A stretch of 64,000 nucleotides of DNA from an uncultured Acetatifactor sp. (GCA_910580225.1 CAJTXE010000016.1:4984-68983); one strand, 5' to 3'. Positions 1 through 8,634 are shown, counted from the stretch's first letter. Notes: generated by a model not told the origin, from the sequence alone. Numbers and translations: made by a program.

Positions 1-641
1 CTGGACCTACCGGTGCTGATGGCGCTACCGGACCCACTGGCGCGGACGGCGCTACTGGACCCACTGGTGCCACTGGACCTACCGGGCCTACTGGTGCCAC
101 TGGACCTACTGGCGCGGACGGCACCGGAGCCATCATTCCTTTCTCCTCAGGTCTTCCTGTGACTTTGACCACAATAGCCGGAGGCCTTGCAGGAATCCCG
201 GCCTTTGTGGGATTCGGAAGCAGCGCCCAGGGTCTTACCGTACTGGGAGCCACAATTGACATTACCAATGCGGCCGGAACGCTTTCCAACTTTGCCTTTC
301 AGGTTCCCCGCGCCGGGACAATAACGTCGTTCAGCGCGTTTTTCAGCACAACGGCCGCCCTTTCCCTGATCGGCTCCACCGTTACGGTGACTGCGCAGAT
401 TTACCAGTCCGTCACACCGAACAACGTTTTCTCGCCGATTGCCGGTACACTGGTCAACCTGACGCCTTCCCTGACAGGAGTTATCTCCATCGGAACGCTG
501 TTAAACGGCTCGCTTACAGGACTCAGCATCCCCGTCACCGCCCGGACCCGGCTCATGCTTGTACTTTCCGCAACTGCCAGCGGCCTGACACTGCTGAATA
601 CGGTGGCCGGATATGCCAGTGCAGGATTAGGAATTACCTGA
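1..641 (+). CDS. Collagen-like exosporium/spore-surface protein, 3' end (BclB-type C-terminal domain)
   Basis: The reading frame enters from the left edge, so the start lies outside the window. The first ~45 visible codons are uninterrupted Gly-X-Y triplets, mainly GPT, GAT and GAD, typical of bacterial collagen-like stalks. A ~165-residue hydrophobic, Ala/Gly/Thr/Leu-rich domain follows (from about position 135) and ends in AGLGIT. Its pattern (initial AIIPFSSG, repeated [16 protein letters not shown] strands) fits the C-terminal domain of BclB-like exosporium glycoproteins. Such proteins form hair-like filaments on spores, with Thr residues in the triplets often glycosylated. This supports a spore-forming host. 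A hairpin with the look of a terminator follows at 732-779. The family assignment is by recognition of the pattern; the exact role is not shown. Confidence 0.85.
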   Translation, partial: GPTGADGATGPTGADGATGPTGATGPTGPTGATGPTGADGTGAIIPFSSGLPVTLTTIAGGLAGIPAFVGFGSSAQGLTVLGATIDITNAAGTLSNFAFQVPRAGTITSFSAFFSTTAALSLIGSTVTVTAQIYQSVTPNNVFSPIAGTLVNLTPSLTGVISIGTLLNGSLTGLSIPVTARTRLMLVLSATASGLTLLNTVAGYASAGLGIT

Positions 642-731
642 TTTTCTTTTTTACCATAAGATTAACTTCTACCCTCTCACACTACTTTGAATATTATTTA
701 ATGCACGGCGATTACAATATTTGACATGCAT

Positions 732-779
732 AGACTGATAGGCTGTGGCTAAATCATAAACGCCGCTGTCTATCAGTCT
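732..779 (+). terminator. Probable terminator of the collagen-like gene
   Basis: AGACTGATAG (732-741) and CTATCAGTCT (770-779) form a perfect 10-bp stem with a ~28-nt loop that can pair further internally. It is followed by the T-rich run TTCTCTT. It sits about 90 nt after the stop codon of the collagen-like gene. The loop is long for an intrinsic terminator, hence moderate confidence. Confidence 0.55.
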
Positions 780-861
780 TTCTCTTATCATTACCTGTAC
801 AATATTATTTGATAATACAAAGTGCAATGAAGTCCCTGTTGAATCTATCTCATTGTGCCTA

Positions 862-1194
862 CTAGATCAGGAAATTGTTGTTCTTGGTGCCGCAATAGAT
901 TTCCTGTACCGTGACTCGGTTTCCAGAGTCAGTAAGGCCGGTTTTAGGAACTTTCCACTCAGCAATCCAAACCTGATCACTGCCATTGGCCTGGGAGATG
1001 ACGCCCCGCTTTAATATAATAAAACATTTTCCGTTTTCAAGTCTGTATTCGGTTTTCATCTTTTCCAATAATTTTGAACATTTGGAACAATTCCGCAGAT
1101 GCCTGTCTATGATTCCTTGGCTGTCCTCAGAACAGAAATCATCACAATATAAGGGAAGCAGGTCCTCAATAACATCACATGAAATTTTTTCCAT
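862..1194 (-). CDS. Putative zinc-binding anti-sigma factor, short form
   Basis: This encodes 110 residues. The N-terminal ~45 residues match the zf-HC2 anti-sigma fold: Cys6, then His32-x3-Cys36-x2-Cys39 in HLRNCSKC, preceded by the usual DLLPLYCDD segment. Family members bind a partner ECF sigma factor and normally continue into a transmembrane helix and sensor domain. Here the remaining ~60 residues have no membrane segment, and I do not recognise them. The adjacent ECF sigma gene starts upstream at 1827 and ends at 1255, leaving a 60-nt gap instead of the usual overlap. The protein is therefore either a soluble minimal anti-sigma or, more likely, a gene truncated by frameshift or deletion. 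Confidence 0.6.
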   Translation of the reverse strand: MEKISCDVIEDLLPLYCDDFCSEDSQGIIDRHLRNCSKCSKLLEKMKTEYRLENGKCFIILKRGVISQANGSDQVWIAEWKVPKTGLTDSGNRVTVQEIYCGTKNNNFLI

Positions 1195-1254
1195 CCCTAT
1201 ACCTCTAATCCAGTCCCGTCACTGCAAGAAAAATACCTTTTTACGTTTTCAACT

Positions 1255-1827
1255 TTACGTACGCTCCACAGCAGCTGTCAGCTTAACCTTCGCCCGGTAA
1301 TAAGTCGTCCTGGCCCAGCTCTTCGTTCTGCTGAATATATCCTCGATCTTTTTGAAGGACAATTCTCCGAACCCCCTCAGCATAAACACTTCTTTATAAG
1401 GCTCCTCCAGGTCATGCAGATATCGATGGATGGTCATGGTGCCCGACTCTTGCAGCATCCGCCATTCCGGAGAAGAATCCAGACGATGATCAGGGATTGC
1501 GGAAAACAGCACTTCTGGCGGATGTGCAGTCATTCTTTTGCCCTTCTTCAGCCAGTTAAAGTATATATGCTTTGCAATCTGGCACCACCAGACAATCAAT
1601 TTGCAGTCGCCGCGAAAAGAGGACATGGATTTCAGCGCCTGGTAAAAGGTCTCCTGAGTGACCTCCTCTGCCTCCGTTTCACAAAATATTTTTCCTCTTT
1701 TCGTGTGCTGCCTGTATGATATCATCCCAATGCAGACAGAGATTAATACGGTTATATACCCGCGGACAATCGGCCAGATCAGCTGAGACAGTTTTGTATT
1801 GCATTGATAGCCAAAGGTGCTATACAA
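1255..1827 (-). CDS. ECF-type RNA polymerase sigma factor, N-terminus probably damaged
   Basis: From about residue 52 the protein matches ECF sigma factors. AEEVTQETFYQALKSM and FRGDCKLIVWWCQIAKHIY correspond to region 2, and LEEPYKEVFMLRGFGELSF followed by SRTKSWARTTYYRAKVKL corresponds to the region 4 helix-turn-helix. The first ~50 residues do not fit: the usual region 2.1 helix before AEEVTQE is replaced by a hydrophobic stretch from another phase. In the neighbouring frame a remnant VYNRINLCLHWDD can be read that resembles region 2.1, which suggests an indel near 1710-1790. No convincing ribosome site supports the start at 1827. With the shortened anti-sigma downstream, this looks like a decaying sigma/anti-sigma unit. 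Confidence 0.6.
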   Translation of the reverse strand: MYSTFGYQCNTKLSQLIWPIVRGYITVLISVCIGMISYRQHTKRGKIFCETEAEEVTQETFYQALKSMSSFRGDCKLIVWWCQIAKHIYFNWLKKGKRMTAHPPEVLFSAIPDHRLDSSPEWRMLQESGTMTIHRYLHDLEEPYKEVFMLRGFGELSFKKIEDIFSRTKSWARTTYYRAKVKLTAAVERT

Positions 1828-1967
1828 TGGCAGCGCATAGCACCCGCACTGCTTAATGGCGGAATCATTGACTGAATTTTAGATTGTCTTTTAGGGTGTC
1901 TATATAAAAGAGAGCAGATTGAGATTCGTTACAGAATATTTTGTCATTCAGCGTGACGGAAGAAAGA

Positions 1968-2014
1968 TTCCCCATCCGGCTTTTGTGAAAATTTTTACCT
2001 TTATGGATGGGGAA
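1968..2014 (-). terminator. Hairpin downstream of the YciI-like gene
   Basis: TTCCCCATCC (1968-1977) and GGATGGGGAA (2005-2014) form a perfect 10-bp stem with a 27-nt loop, 27 nt beyond the stop of the minus-strand YciI-like gene. On the minus strand it is followed by TCTTTCTT. It could act as a terminator, but the loop is long and the T-tract imperfect. Confidence 0.45.
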
Positions 2015-2040
2015 AACAATTTCGATTCTGAATACCACTT

Positions 2041-2340
2041 TCACAGCAAATAATTATTCTCTTTATCCGCCACCTGCAGCGTCGCAAGGATATAGGTGGC
2101 ATAGCCCTCAGCCACAAGAGGCTCTTGTTTGCACAAAGCATCTGCTTCTTCCAAACTTGCTGTTTGAAATATCACCATACCGGCGACCCCTGGATATCCC
2201 TGAAAGGGGCCGCAGAGCTGAATTTTTCCCTCCGCATCCAGTTTCCGCAGATTCTCCACATGTCTTTCTATAACAGCTTTGGTAACTCTGTTATAAGTTT
2301 TTCCTTTTTTGATTGTCATAACATATAACCTTTTTTGCAT
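2041..2340 (-). CDS. YciI/YCII-like small protein
   Basis: This encodes 99 residues with a ferredoxin-like YCII pattern: LYVMTIKKG at the N-terminus, a central HVENLRKLDAEGKIQLCGPF, and GMVIFQTASLEEADALCKQEP before the final strand. YCII proteins are small dimeric alpha/beta proteins with poorly defined catalytic or stress roles. The conserved His near residue 27 (ERHVENL) and the D/E-rich turn fit the family. The start is supported by AAAAAGGAGGCACAAAC just upstream. It stands alone between the nan/nag terminator and the sigma remnant. No specific substrate can be proposed. Confidence 0.75.
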   Translation of the reverse strand: MQKRLYVMTIKKGKTYNRVTKAVIERHVENLRKLDAEGKIQLCGPFQGYPGVAGMVIFQTASLEEADALCKQEPLVAEGYATYILATLQVADKENNYLL

Positions 2341-2447
2341 GTTTGTGCCTCCTTTTTACTTCTTCCAAATAAACCATACAGCTCCACGATCTCCGCCGTC
2401 CTGTCTTTAAGCCTGGTGCGGGCTGCTTCAGATTCCAGTATTTTCAT
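2316..2447 (-). CDS. Possible small ORF or gene remnant upstream of the YciI-like gene
   Basis: A 43-codon ATG ORF (starting MKILESEAARTRLKDR and containing ELYGLFGRSKKEA) overlaps the start of the YciI-like gene by 25 nt. The same frame stays open for about another 30 codons upstream, through the terminator at 2489-2529. The composition (charged helix, then a hydrophobic YGLFG) looks protein-like, but there is no good ribosome site and I recognise no family. It may be the tail of a deleted gene. Confidence 0.2.
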   Translation of the reverse strand: MKILESEAARTRLKDRTAEIVELYGLFGRSKKEAQTCKKGYML

Positions 2448-2488
2448 ATATTTTCCAAAGCAATATTTACTGTTAGTCCCTGCTTTTA

Positions 2489-2529
2489 CAAAAAACGGAA
2501 CTGTTGTGTTGTGGTTACAGCAGCTCCGT
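2489..2529 (-). terminator. Intrinsic terminator of the nagB-nagA-sialidase-nanA operon
   Basis: On the minus strand, ACGGAGCTGCTGT and ACAACAGTTCCGT pair over 13 positions (one mismatch, one G-U) with a 9-nt loop and are followed by TTTTTTG. It lies about 85 nt beyond the nanA stop. Stem, short loop and U-tract are all present. Confidence 0.75.
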
Positions 2530-2613
2530 CTTTATACAAAACATCATAATCATAAAATTATCCAGGAATAACAACAAACTGAAAACGACTTCCTCCTGAC
2601 AACAAATATAGAA

Positions 2614-3528
2614 TCAGCATCTTCCCAGTGCGGCCTCAATCATACGCACACATTCCTGAACCTTTGGCATATCCTCCGCCGCCAGATCCGCCAGCGGTTT
2701 TCTGACACCGCCCAGTAACAGACCTTCACGCAGCTCCATCACTTTCTTGATCACCGCATACATATTCCCCTTACATCCGCACAGCGCATAGATAATCCTG
2801 CAGGCTTCGTTCTGTATAGCTTGTGCTGCTGGGATATCCCCCCTTCTCACCGCGTCGAAAATTGCCATATACAACTCAGGCATGACGCCGTATGTACCGC
2901 CAATTCCGCCGTCCGCACCGATGGCGAGACCGCTGACAAGCTGTTCATCCGGACCGTTCAGCACCACATGTCCCTCTCCGCCTGCATCCTTAAACATCTG
3001 AATATCCTGGGCAGATTCGGAGGAATTCTTGACACCGATTACCTTGGGATTTTCCAACATTTTCCGATACAATGACACAGTCAGCCTGGTACCTGCCAGC
3101 TGGGGAATATTATAAATGATGAAATCCGTATTGGGTGCCGCTGCTGAGATATCATTCCAGTACTGTGCCACAGCATGATCGGGCAAATGGAAATAAATCG
3201 GTGGAATAGCGGCTATGGCATCCACACCCAGCGATTCTGCATGAGCAGCCAGCTTTCGGCTGTCTTCTGTATTGTTGCACGCCACATGCGCAATCACTGT
3301 AAGACGTCCACCCACTTCGTCCATTACCGTTTCCAGAATCTGTTTTCGTTCTTTCTTACTCAGATAGATACACTCTCCTGAAGAACCACATACATACAGA
3401 CCTTTCACGCCCTTATCCGCCATATGTCTGGCCAGTTCCCTGGTGCGCTGTTTGCTGACTTTTCCGTCCTCATCATAGCAGGCATAAAATGCCGGGATAA
3501 TGCCCTGATATTTTTCCACTTTATTCAT
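2614..3528 (-). CDS. nanA: N-acetylneuraminate lyase (DapA/NanA family)
   Basis: A 304-residue class I aldolase that should split N-acetylneuraminate into ManNAc and pyruvate in the cytoplasm. Family marks are GIIPAFYACYDEDG at the start, YVCGSSGECIYLS (pyruvate-binding GSSGE), VIAHVACNNT, the Tyr of PPIYFHLP and the Schiff-base Lys in VIGVKNSS. The ATG at 3528 is chosen because GGAGATAAGAGT precedes it and it aligns with the usual NanA N-terminus. The frame stays open for 69 more codons up to an ATG at 3735 that overlaps the sialidase stop as ATGA, so a longer product cannot be excluded. It is the last gene of the nag/nan operon. Other DapA-family aldolases are possible by sequence, but the neighbouring sialidase, nagA and nagB favour NanA. 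Confidence 0.87.
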   Translation of the reverse strand: MNKVEKYQGIIPAFYACYDEDGKVSKQRTRELARHMADKGVKGLYVCGSSGECIYLSKKERKQILETVMDEVGGRLTVIAHVACNNTEDSRKLAAHAESLGVDAIAAIPPIYFHLPDHAVAQYWNDISAAAPNTDFIIYNIPQLAGTRLTVSLYRKMLENPKVIGVKNSSESAQDIQMFKDAGGEGHVVLNGPDEQLVSGLAIGADGGIGGTYGVMPELYMAIFDAVRRGDIPAAQAIQNEACRIIYALCGCKGNMYAVIKKVMELREGLLLGGVRKPLADLAAEDMPKVQECVRMIEAALGRC

Positions 3529-3731
3529 ACTCTTATCTCCATTTCGATTCTGTCTCTCGTATTCCATATCTCTGCACTGGTCTCCGTTTTGAGACTTTCT
3601 TTTATTCCAGTTCCGCCTCTTTCCTCCTATATCCCTGAAATTGTTTCCGTTCCAGGATTGTATTTTATTCCGTCTTTTTTCATTTATAATTCCGCTGGCA
3701 TTTTCGTCTCGGCTATATTTTTTCTTCCCAT

Positions 3732-5180
3732 TCATTTTGCGTTTTGATTTCCTGTCAATTCTTCCAGGGAGTAAACTTCCGTTCTGATAGCATACTCCTC
3801 ATACTCATACCAAAGTGCAATGTTTCCATTAGGAAGTTCCGTGAGACAACTGTAATAAAACGGGGCTTTATTTACGGAATAATGATACTTCCAATTCACT
3901 TCACCGTCTTCCTCTACCAGCCCAACAGCGATAACACCGTTTACCCGATGATAAATTTCATCATCTCCTCCGGGATAACTGGCTATCAGGACAGGCTTTC
4001 CCTCTATAGGCCGAGAATAATTGATCACAGAGATCATACAGTTTCCACAATATGTAAGCCCTGGTTCTCTGCGATATGGACTCCAGGTCTCCCCTCCATC
4101 CAGACTGTCGGTATAGGTAATCTGCCGAATCAGGTTTCGGGAATACATTCTAAGCCGCCCGTCCGGCAGTTCCACCAGCTGGGATTCGGATGATTTAATA
4201 TACTCGCCGTTTTCCTTAACACCTGTATCCCTGGCCCGCTGGCCACGCTTCCATGTCTTTCCCTGATCTTCCGTGTAAATAACGCTGGCAAATTCCGTAC
4301 CCAAATTATTGTCATACACAGAGAATATCATTCTTTCCTTTCCCTGATATTTATAAGCATATCCTCTTCCGGGGCAGACAGCCGTGAAACCGCTCACATC
4401 AATCTGATCGCCAATGTCCTGCATTCTTCCCCATGTTCTGCCCCCGTCTTTGCTGATACGACAGATAATATGATAAGCAGGATAGGCCTTCAGGGGAGAA
4501 GCAGCATAGTAAACATTGGCATGAATCATGCGGGATGTCATCTGTCCCTTTCCGTCCAACTGAGGAATCATTACCTTTTCAATGGATTCTCCCTCCTTCT
4601 GGTACAGATACATTTCATCATCTAACAGATAATTTTTATACGGTTTACCATCCTTTACACAGAGAACCTGCAGATAACCGTCCTCCTCCGGCGCTCCTGC
4701 ATAATAGGGATAAGTCTCCTCGTTCAATTCCTTTGTCTCTGCCCGGGTATGACTCTCTTTATCTTTCAGAGCCAGGCGCCCGTTGGCATGCCTTCCTCCG
4801 TTCTGCCGGCCATACACAATACCGTCCACTTCCCAGCATCCTACAAATGCAGGGCAGAGATCTGTCAGCAGATAGAGATTGCCCTGACTGTCCTCCCCTG
4901 TCACCGGATCGATGAAACCAGCACTGAAAATACATCTGTCAGATCCGTCTTCTACATCATCAAAATGATTTACGAACTGACGCTGCCAGGAATTACCTTC
5001 GTCTACTGATCTGGCCGATACGGTTTCCAGGTTTCCCGCTGAATCCAAACCATGACTCCACCTGGCATCACAAGTAGCCATCACAGTACCTTCCCGGGTT
5101 ACCAGCATGGATGGTATCCGAAACCTCTCGCTTCCCATACAACCCTTGGGAAAAGGTTCTGTCATCTCTTTTTTCATCAT
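3732..5180 (-). CDS. Exo-alpha-sialidase, GH33-like, apparently cytoplasmic
   Basis: A 482-residue six-bladed propeller sialidase. Seen are the catalytic Arg in FRIPS (residue 21), four Asp-box repeats (SVDEGNSW, SKDGGRTW, TEDQGKTW, SLDGGETW), further Arg candidates in RMYSRN and NYSRP, and a C-terminal Tyr region APFYYSCLTELPNG followed by WYEYEEY. It should release terminal sialic acid from glycans. No signal peptide or anchor is visible, so imported substrates are implied. The start is at 5180 or 5177, since AAGGAGG runs directly into tandem ATGs. The 248-nt gap before it, after nagA, contains no recognisable gene. Its stop overlaps the ATG of an extended nanA frame. The product sialic acid would feed NanA. 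Confidence 0.88.
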   Translation of the reverse strand: MMKKEMTEPFPKGCMGSERFRIPSMLVTREGTVMATCDARWSHGLDSAGNLETVSARSVDEGNSWQRQFVNHFDDVEDGSDRCIFSAGFIDPVTGEDSQGNLYLLTDLCPAFVGCWEVDGIVYGRQNGGRHANGRLALKDKESHTRAETKELNEETYPYYAGAPEEDGYLQVLCVKDGKPYKNYLLDDEMYLYQKEGESIEKVMIPQLDGKGQMTSRMIHANVYYAASPLKAYPAYHIICRISKDGGRTWGRMQDIGDQIDVSGFTAVCPGRGYAYKYQGKERMIFSVYDNNLGTEFASVIYTEDQGKTWKRGQRARDTGVKENGEYIKSSESQLVELPDGRLRMYSRNLIRQITYTDSLDGGETWSPYRREPGLTYCGNCMISVINYSRPIEGKPVLIASYPGGDDEIYHRVNGVIAVGLVEEDGEVNWKYHYSVNKAPFYYSCLTELPNGNIALWYEYEEYAIRTEVYSLEELTGNQNAK

Positions 5181-5428
5181 TCCTCCTTATTCTTTTCTGC
5201 CATATAGCCTGTTCTTCCTATTATTTGTCCAAATACACCATACTCCCATTCTTACAGCAGACTGCCGAACCACCACAGGAGACAGTTTACATATTGTTCA
5301 TCATGATGGGCGAAATCATCTCTTCAACTGGAATGCAGAAGCATTCCTCTGTCAAAAACAGGGCGTCCCATCATGGAAAATTCCTGATGCAGCCGCCCCG
5401 TCCAACTTCCGCTTTCTGATCTGTCTTC

Positions 5429-6538
5429 TTATAAAACCTTCACCAGATTCCATTCCTGATCCACCAGAAGTACATCCGCCCGCTTCCCCGGGGTCAGGGA
5501 ACCGACCTTTTCATAAATACCAATGCTTTTGGCCGGATTCATTGTAGCTGCAGCAATGGCCTCCGCACTGGGAATGCCAAAAGAAATAGCGGTACGCATG
5601 CAATCATAGAGATTGGTTGCAGATCCGGCTATCGTTCCGTCTGCTAATGTAGCCAGCTTCCCATTCACTGTCACCTGCTGTCCTCCCAGATCATAAGTAC
5701 CGTTTTCCATCCCCGTAGCCCGCATGGAATCACTAATCAGTACAATTCTTCCCGGGAACAGTTTGAAAGCTGCCCGAACCATGCTTTCATGCACATGAAT
5801 ACCATCACTGATGATCTCTGCCATACAGTTCTCATCCTCTGCAGCGGCACCGATCAGCCCTGGAGCACGATGTCCCAGGGGCATCATGGCATTAAACAGA
5901 TGTGTTACATGGTTAGCTCCTGCCTCCAGCGCAGCTTTCGCCGTATTGTAATCGGCTCCGCTGTGGCCCAAAGAGATAGAAACTTCATCATGTAGTTCTC
6001 TGGTAAATTCCATGGCGCCTTCTGTATTGGGAGCCAGTGTCACCAGACGGATCAGATTTCCGCAGGCCTCATTGCATTCCCGAAAAAATGCCACATCCGG
6101 TGCCATGATGCACTCTGCTCTGTGAGCTCCTTTTTTCCCGGCATCCAGAAACGGACCTTCCATATTGATACCTGCCACATAAGACATGGGAGCATCCTCT
6201 GTACCCTCCTGGAAACTCCCCATGGCACGGAAAATTTTCCGCAGTTCCTCTTTATCTATTGTCATGGACGTAGGGCAATAGGAAGTGATACCATGGGCAT
6301 ATTCATAGGCAAGTATCTTTTTCAGACCTTCCATATCACCATCAGAGAAATCATGCCCAACCGCACCGTGACTGTGAACATCAATCAGACCCGGCAATAC
6401 CAGCAGCCCTTCCGCATCCATCTCAGTCTTATCGCTCACCTGACCGGCATTTTCGACTATGATACCATCTTCGATATACAAATCCTTTTTTGCGAAAGTC
6501 TTGTCCTCCTGATAGACAGTACCGTTCTTAATTATCAT
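5429..6538 (-). CDS. nagA: N-acetylglucosamine-6-phosphate deacetylase
   Basis: A 369-residue amidohydrolase that converts GlcNAc-6-P to GlcN-6-P plus acetate. Motifs: LPGLIDVHSHG (metal-site HxH at 55 and 57), NMEGPF with the metal-ligand Glu127, LGHSGA, THLFNAMMPLGHRAPG, the catalytic Asp in VLISDSMRATG, and GSATNL. Length and order are normal for NagA. Its start lies inside the end of nagB with an 11-nt overlap, so translation is probably coupled. Together with NagB it brings GlcNAc, including that from sialic acid and N-glycan cores, into fructose-6-P. Confidence 0.95.
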   Translation of the reverse strand: MIIKNGTVYQEDKTFAKKDLYIEDGIIVENAGQVSDKTEMDAEGLLVLPGLIDVHSHGAVGHDFSDGDMEGLKKILAYEYAHGITSYCPTSMTIDKEELRKIFRAMGSFQEGTEDAPMSYVAGINMEGPFLDAGKKGAHRAECIMAPDVAFFRECNEACGNLIRLVTLAPNTEGAMEFTRELHDEVSISLGHSGADYNTAKAALEAGANHVTHLFNAMMPLGHRAPGLIGAAAEDENCMAEIISDGIHVHESMVRAAFKLFPGRIVLISDSMRATGMENGTYDLGGQQVTVNGKLATLADGTIAGSATNLYDCMRTAISFGIPSAEAIAAATMNPAKSIGIYEKVGSLTPGKRADVLLVDQEWNLVKVL

Positions 6539-7292
6539 AAACCGAATCCTCCCATTGGGTCTTCTCCCGAATCAGAGACAATGCCGCCTCATCCGCAATA
6601 ATGACCACATCGCTGTGGAGCTGCAGAACAGAGGCAGGTACATTCGGTGTAATGGGACCGAAGCAGGATTCATAGAGGGCTTTCGCCTTCCCTTCTCCGG
6701 AAGCCAGCAGCAAAACCTTCCTGGCAGACATAATATTTCCGATTCCCATGGTCAGGGCATGCGTCGGTACCTCATCAATAGAACTGAAAAATCTGGCATT
6801 GCTCTGTCTGGTTTCCTCGGTCAGTGTCACCACATGAGTTCCCTTTTCAAACACATCGCATGGTTCATTGAAGCCAATGTGCCCATTATTACCAATGCCC
6901 AGAAGTTGCAGGTCAATACCGCCCAGTTCCTGGATCACTCTGTTGTAACGCTCACATTCCGCTTCCGGATCCTCTGCCAGACCGCCCGGTACATTGGTTT
7001 CCTCCTTATTAATATTTACATGATCAAAGAGATTGTGATTCATAAAGTAGCGATAACTCTGGTCATGATCACCTGACAGCCCCTTGTACTCGTCAAGGTT
7101 TACACTGCGAATCCGGGAAAAATCCAGATCTCCCGCTTCGTACTTGGCTATCAGCTCTTTGTAGGCACCTACAGGAGTCGACCCTGTAGCAAGCCCCAGT
7201 ACCCCATCCGGCTTCATGGTAACCTGCGCTGCAATCAGGTTACCGGCCTTACGGCTCATGTCATTGTAGTCTTTTGCTGCATAAATTTTCAT
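6528..7292 (-). CDS. nagB: Glucosamine-6-phosphate deaminase
   Basis: A 254-residue NagB that converts GlcN-6-P to fructose-6-P and ammonia. Motifs: LGLATGSTPVGAYKEL (phosphate loop), VNLDEYKGL with Asp67-Glu68, LGIGNNGHIGFNEP with the catalytic His, and TMGIGNIMSARKVLLLASGEGKA. The length is close to the shorter Gram-positive form lacking the C-terminal allosteric extension. It is the first gene behind the promoter at 7333-7361 and overlaps nagA. The LacI-type gene just upstream may control the unit. Confidence 0.95.
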   Translation of the reverse strand: MKIYAAKDYNDMSRKAGNLIAAQVTMKPDGVLGLATGSTPVGAYKELIAKYEAGDLDFSRIRSVNLDEYKGLSGDHDQSYRYFMNHNLFDHVNINKEETNVPGGLAEDPEAECERYNRVIQELGGIDLQLLGIGNNGHIGFNEPCDVFEKGTHVVTLTEETRQSNARFFSSIDEVPTHALTMGIGNIMSARKVLLLASGEGKAKALYESCFGPITPNVPASVLQLHSDVVIIADEAALSLIREKTQWEDSVYDN

Positions 7293-7332
7293 ATTTACAC
7301 CTATGCCTTTCTTTGATGCATTTTATGGTTCC

Positions 7333-7361
7333 ATTTTATCATCGTAATATAGTGGTGTCAA
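7333..7361 (-). promoter_or_regulatory. Sigma-A promoter of the nagB operon
   Basis: On the minus strand, TTGACA (7356-7361) is followed by a 17-nt spacer and TAAAAT (7333-7338), 40 nt before the nagB start. This near-consensus pair marks the start of nagB-nagA-sialidase-nanA. No clear palindrome overlaps it. Confidence 0.8.
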
Positions 7362-7427
7362 CGCCCTCTTCCTTAGGAAAACCACGATACGCATTTCCCT
7401 TTACCAGAGAAAACTATATATCAGAAC

Positions 7428-8441
7428 TCAGCCATAAATGACAGAATCTCTATACAGCACCGACGGTTCAATATATATCTTTTCATATGGCGCATCCTCA
7501 TGTTCCATTCGATATATAATCTGTAAAGCCAGGCGTTTCCCGATAAATTCCGTCCGAACATCAGCTGTCGTGATTACACGAACCACATCATATTCATTAC
7601 GCCCGTCATATCCTGTCACTGCAATTCCCTTCGGGATACGCTCCTGATGCTCGGAAAAATAAATCTGTATAAGATGGGCAATGTAATCACTGGCACAGAC
7701 AAATGCCTCTGGAAGCTCCTGCAGGGAATCCAGAAATCTGTTTATTTCCTTACTATATGAAAAAATACCGATTTTATGTGTGAGACAAAATTTCTGCTCT
7801 ACAGAAATACTGTGATCTTTCATACATTGGCAGAATCCAGCATACCTGTCCTGATTTGTCTGGGCATAATGGACATCCCCAATAAATCCAATCTTCCTCA
7901 ACCCCTTATCCACCAAAGAACAGGTAATTTCATAGACCGTATGATTTCCTTCCAGTAAAATCAGATCCCCTTTCAAATCCCTCATGTTTATCTGAGGCAC
8001 TGTGTCCAGAAATACCTTTGGCATCTTCAGCTGATTGATCTCTCTGACAAGCTTCTCATCATACAAATTCAGAACAATTGACCCCTGTACTGAACCATTA
8101 TTCAGCACGGCAGGCATCTTAAATTTACTGGAATACCCGGAAGGCATATAAGTATACACCAGATTGATGTTGTGTAAAGACAATTCCTGTGCCATTCTGT
8201 GAATGATATTTGTCCAAAATGTGGAGGAATTCGGCCTGGATACGATCAGGGAAACATTTTTCTCAGGTACCTTCTGTTCCAGCTCCACAACCCCTTTGGT
8301 ATAACCCAGCTCCTTTGCCTTATTCAGGACTCTGTCCCGAAGAGCAGGAGATACATTGGAATAGTTGTTAAATACTTTCCAAACAGTAACTCTTGAAATC
8401 CCCAGTTCATCCGCAATATCCTGCATTGTCACTTTATTCAT
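7428..8441 (-). CDS. LacI/GalR-family transcriptional regulator
   Basis: A 337-residue protein from the chosen ATG at 8441. The LacI helix-turn-helix is complete (VTMQDIADELGISRVTVWKVFNNYSNVSPALRDRV with a hinge at AKELGYTKG) and is followed by a periplasmic-binding-like effector domain to the C-terminus. The ATG at 8441 has GGAGAGAGGAAATC in front; the frame stays open nine codons further upstream but without support. Family members bind operators as dimers and release DNA on binding a sugar or sugar phosphate. It sits directly upstream of the nagB operon in the same direction, so amino-sugar or sialic acid control is the simplest inference. The effector is unknown. Confidence 0.88.
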   Translation of the reverse strand: MNKVTMQDIADELGISRVTVWKVFNNYSNVSPALRDRVLNKAKELGYTKGVVELEQKVPEKNVSLIVSRPNSSTFWTNIIHRMAQELSLHNINLVYTYMPSGYSSKFKMPAVLNNGSVQGSIVLNLYDEKLVREINQLKMPKVFLDTVPQINMRDLKGDLILLEGNHTVYEITCSLVDKGLRKIGFIGDVHYAQTNQDRYAGFCQCMKDHSISVEQKFCLTHKIGIFSYSKEINRFLDSLQELPEAFVCASDYIAHLIQIYFSEHQERIPKGIAVTGYDGRNEYDVVRVITTADVRTEFIGKRLALQIIYRMEHEDAPYEKIYIEPSVLYRDSVIYG

Positions 8442-8525
8442 GATTTCCTCTCTCCTGTTAACCCGCAATTACCCGCATCAGCAGCTATTTCGCAGAATCC
8501 ATCATAAATGATTTAAAGTGTTTAC

Positions 8526-8554
8526 ATTTTAACATATTTAACATTTAATTGCAA
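8526..8554 (-). promoter_or_regulatory. Promoter of the LacI-type gene with direct half-sites
   Basis: On the minus strand, TTGCAA (8549-8554), a 17-nt spacer and TAAAAT (8526-8531) form a good promoter about 85 nt before the regulator. The spacer holds two direct ATGTTAAA-like copies. GTTAAA also forms half of the palindrome over the transporter promoter at 30284-30299, which could mean autoregulation by the same protein. That link is inference. Confidence 0.6.
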
Positions 8555-8634
8555 TATTTTCCCTTCTTTCTTTGGAAATTTGCCTGTTAAACTGGGCTGA
8601 ACATATCTTTACAGCTTATAAATTGACACAAAAA

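Noticed and set aside
1..134. Short tandem repeats as a possible CRISPR or satellite array
   Set aside because: The 9-nt periodicity is in frame and encodes Gly-X-Thr collagen triplets; there are no spacers.
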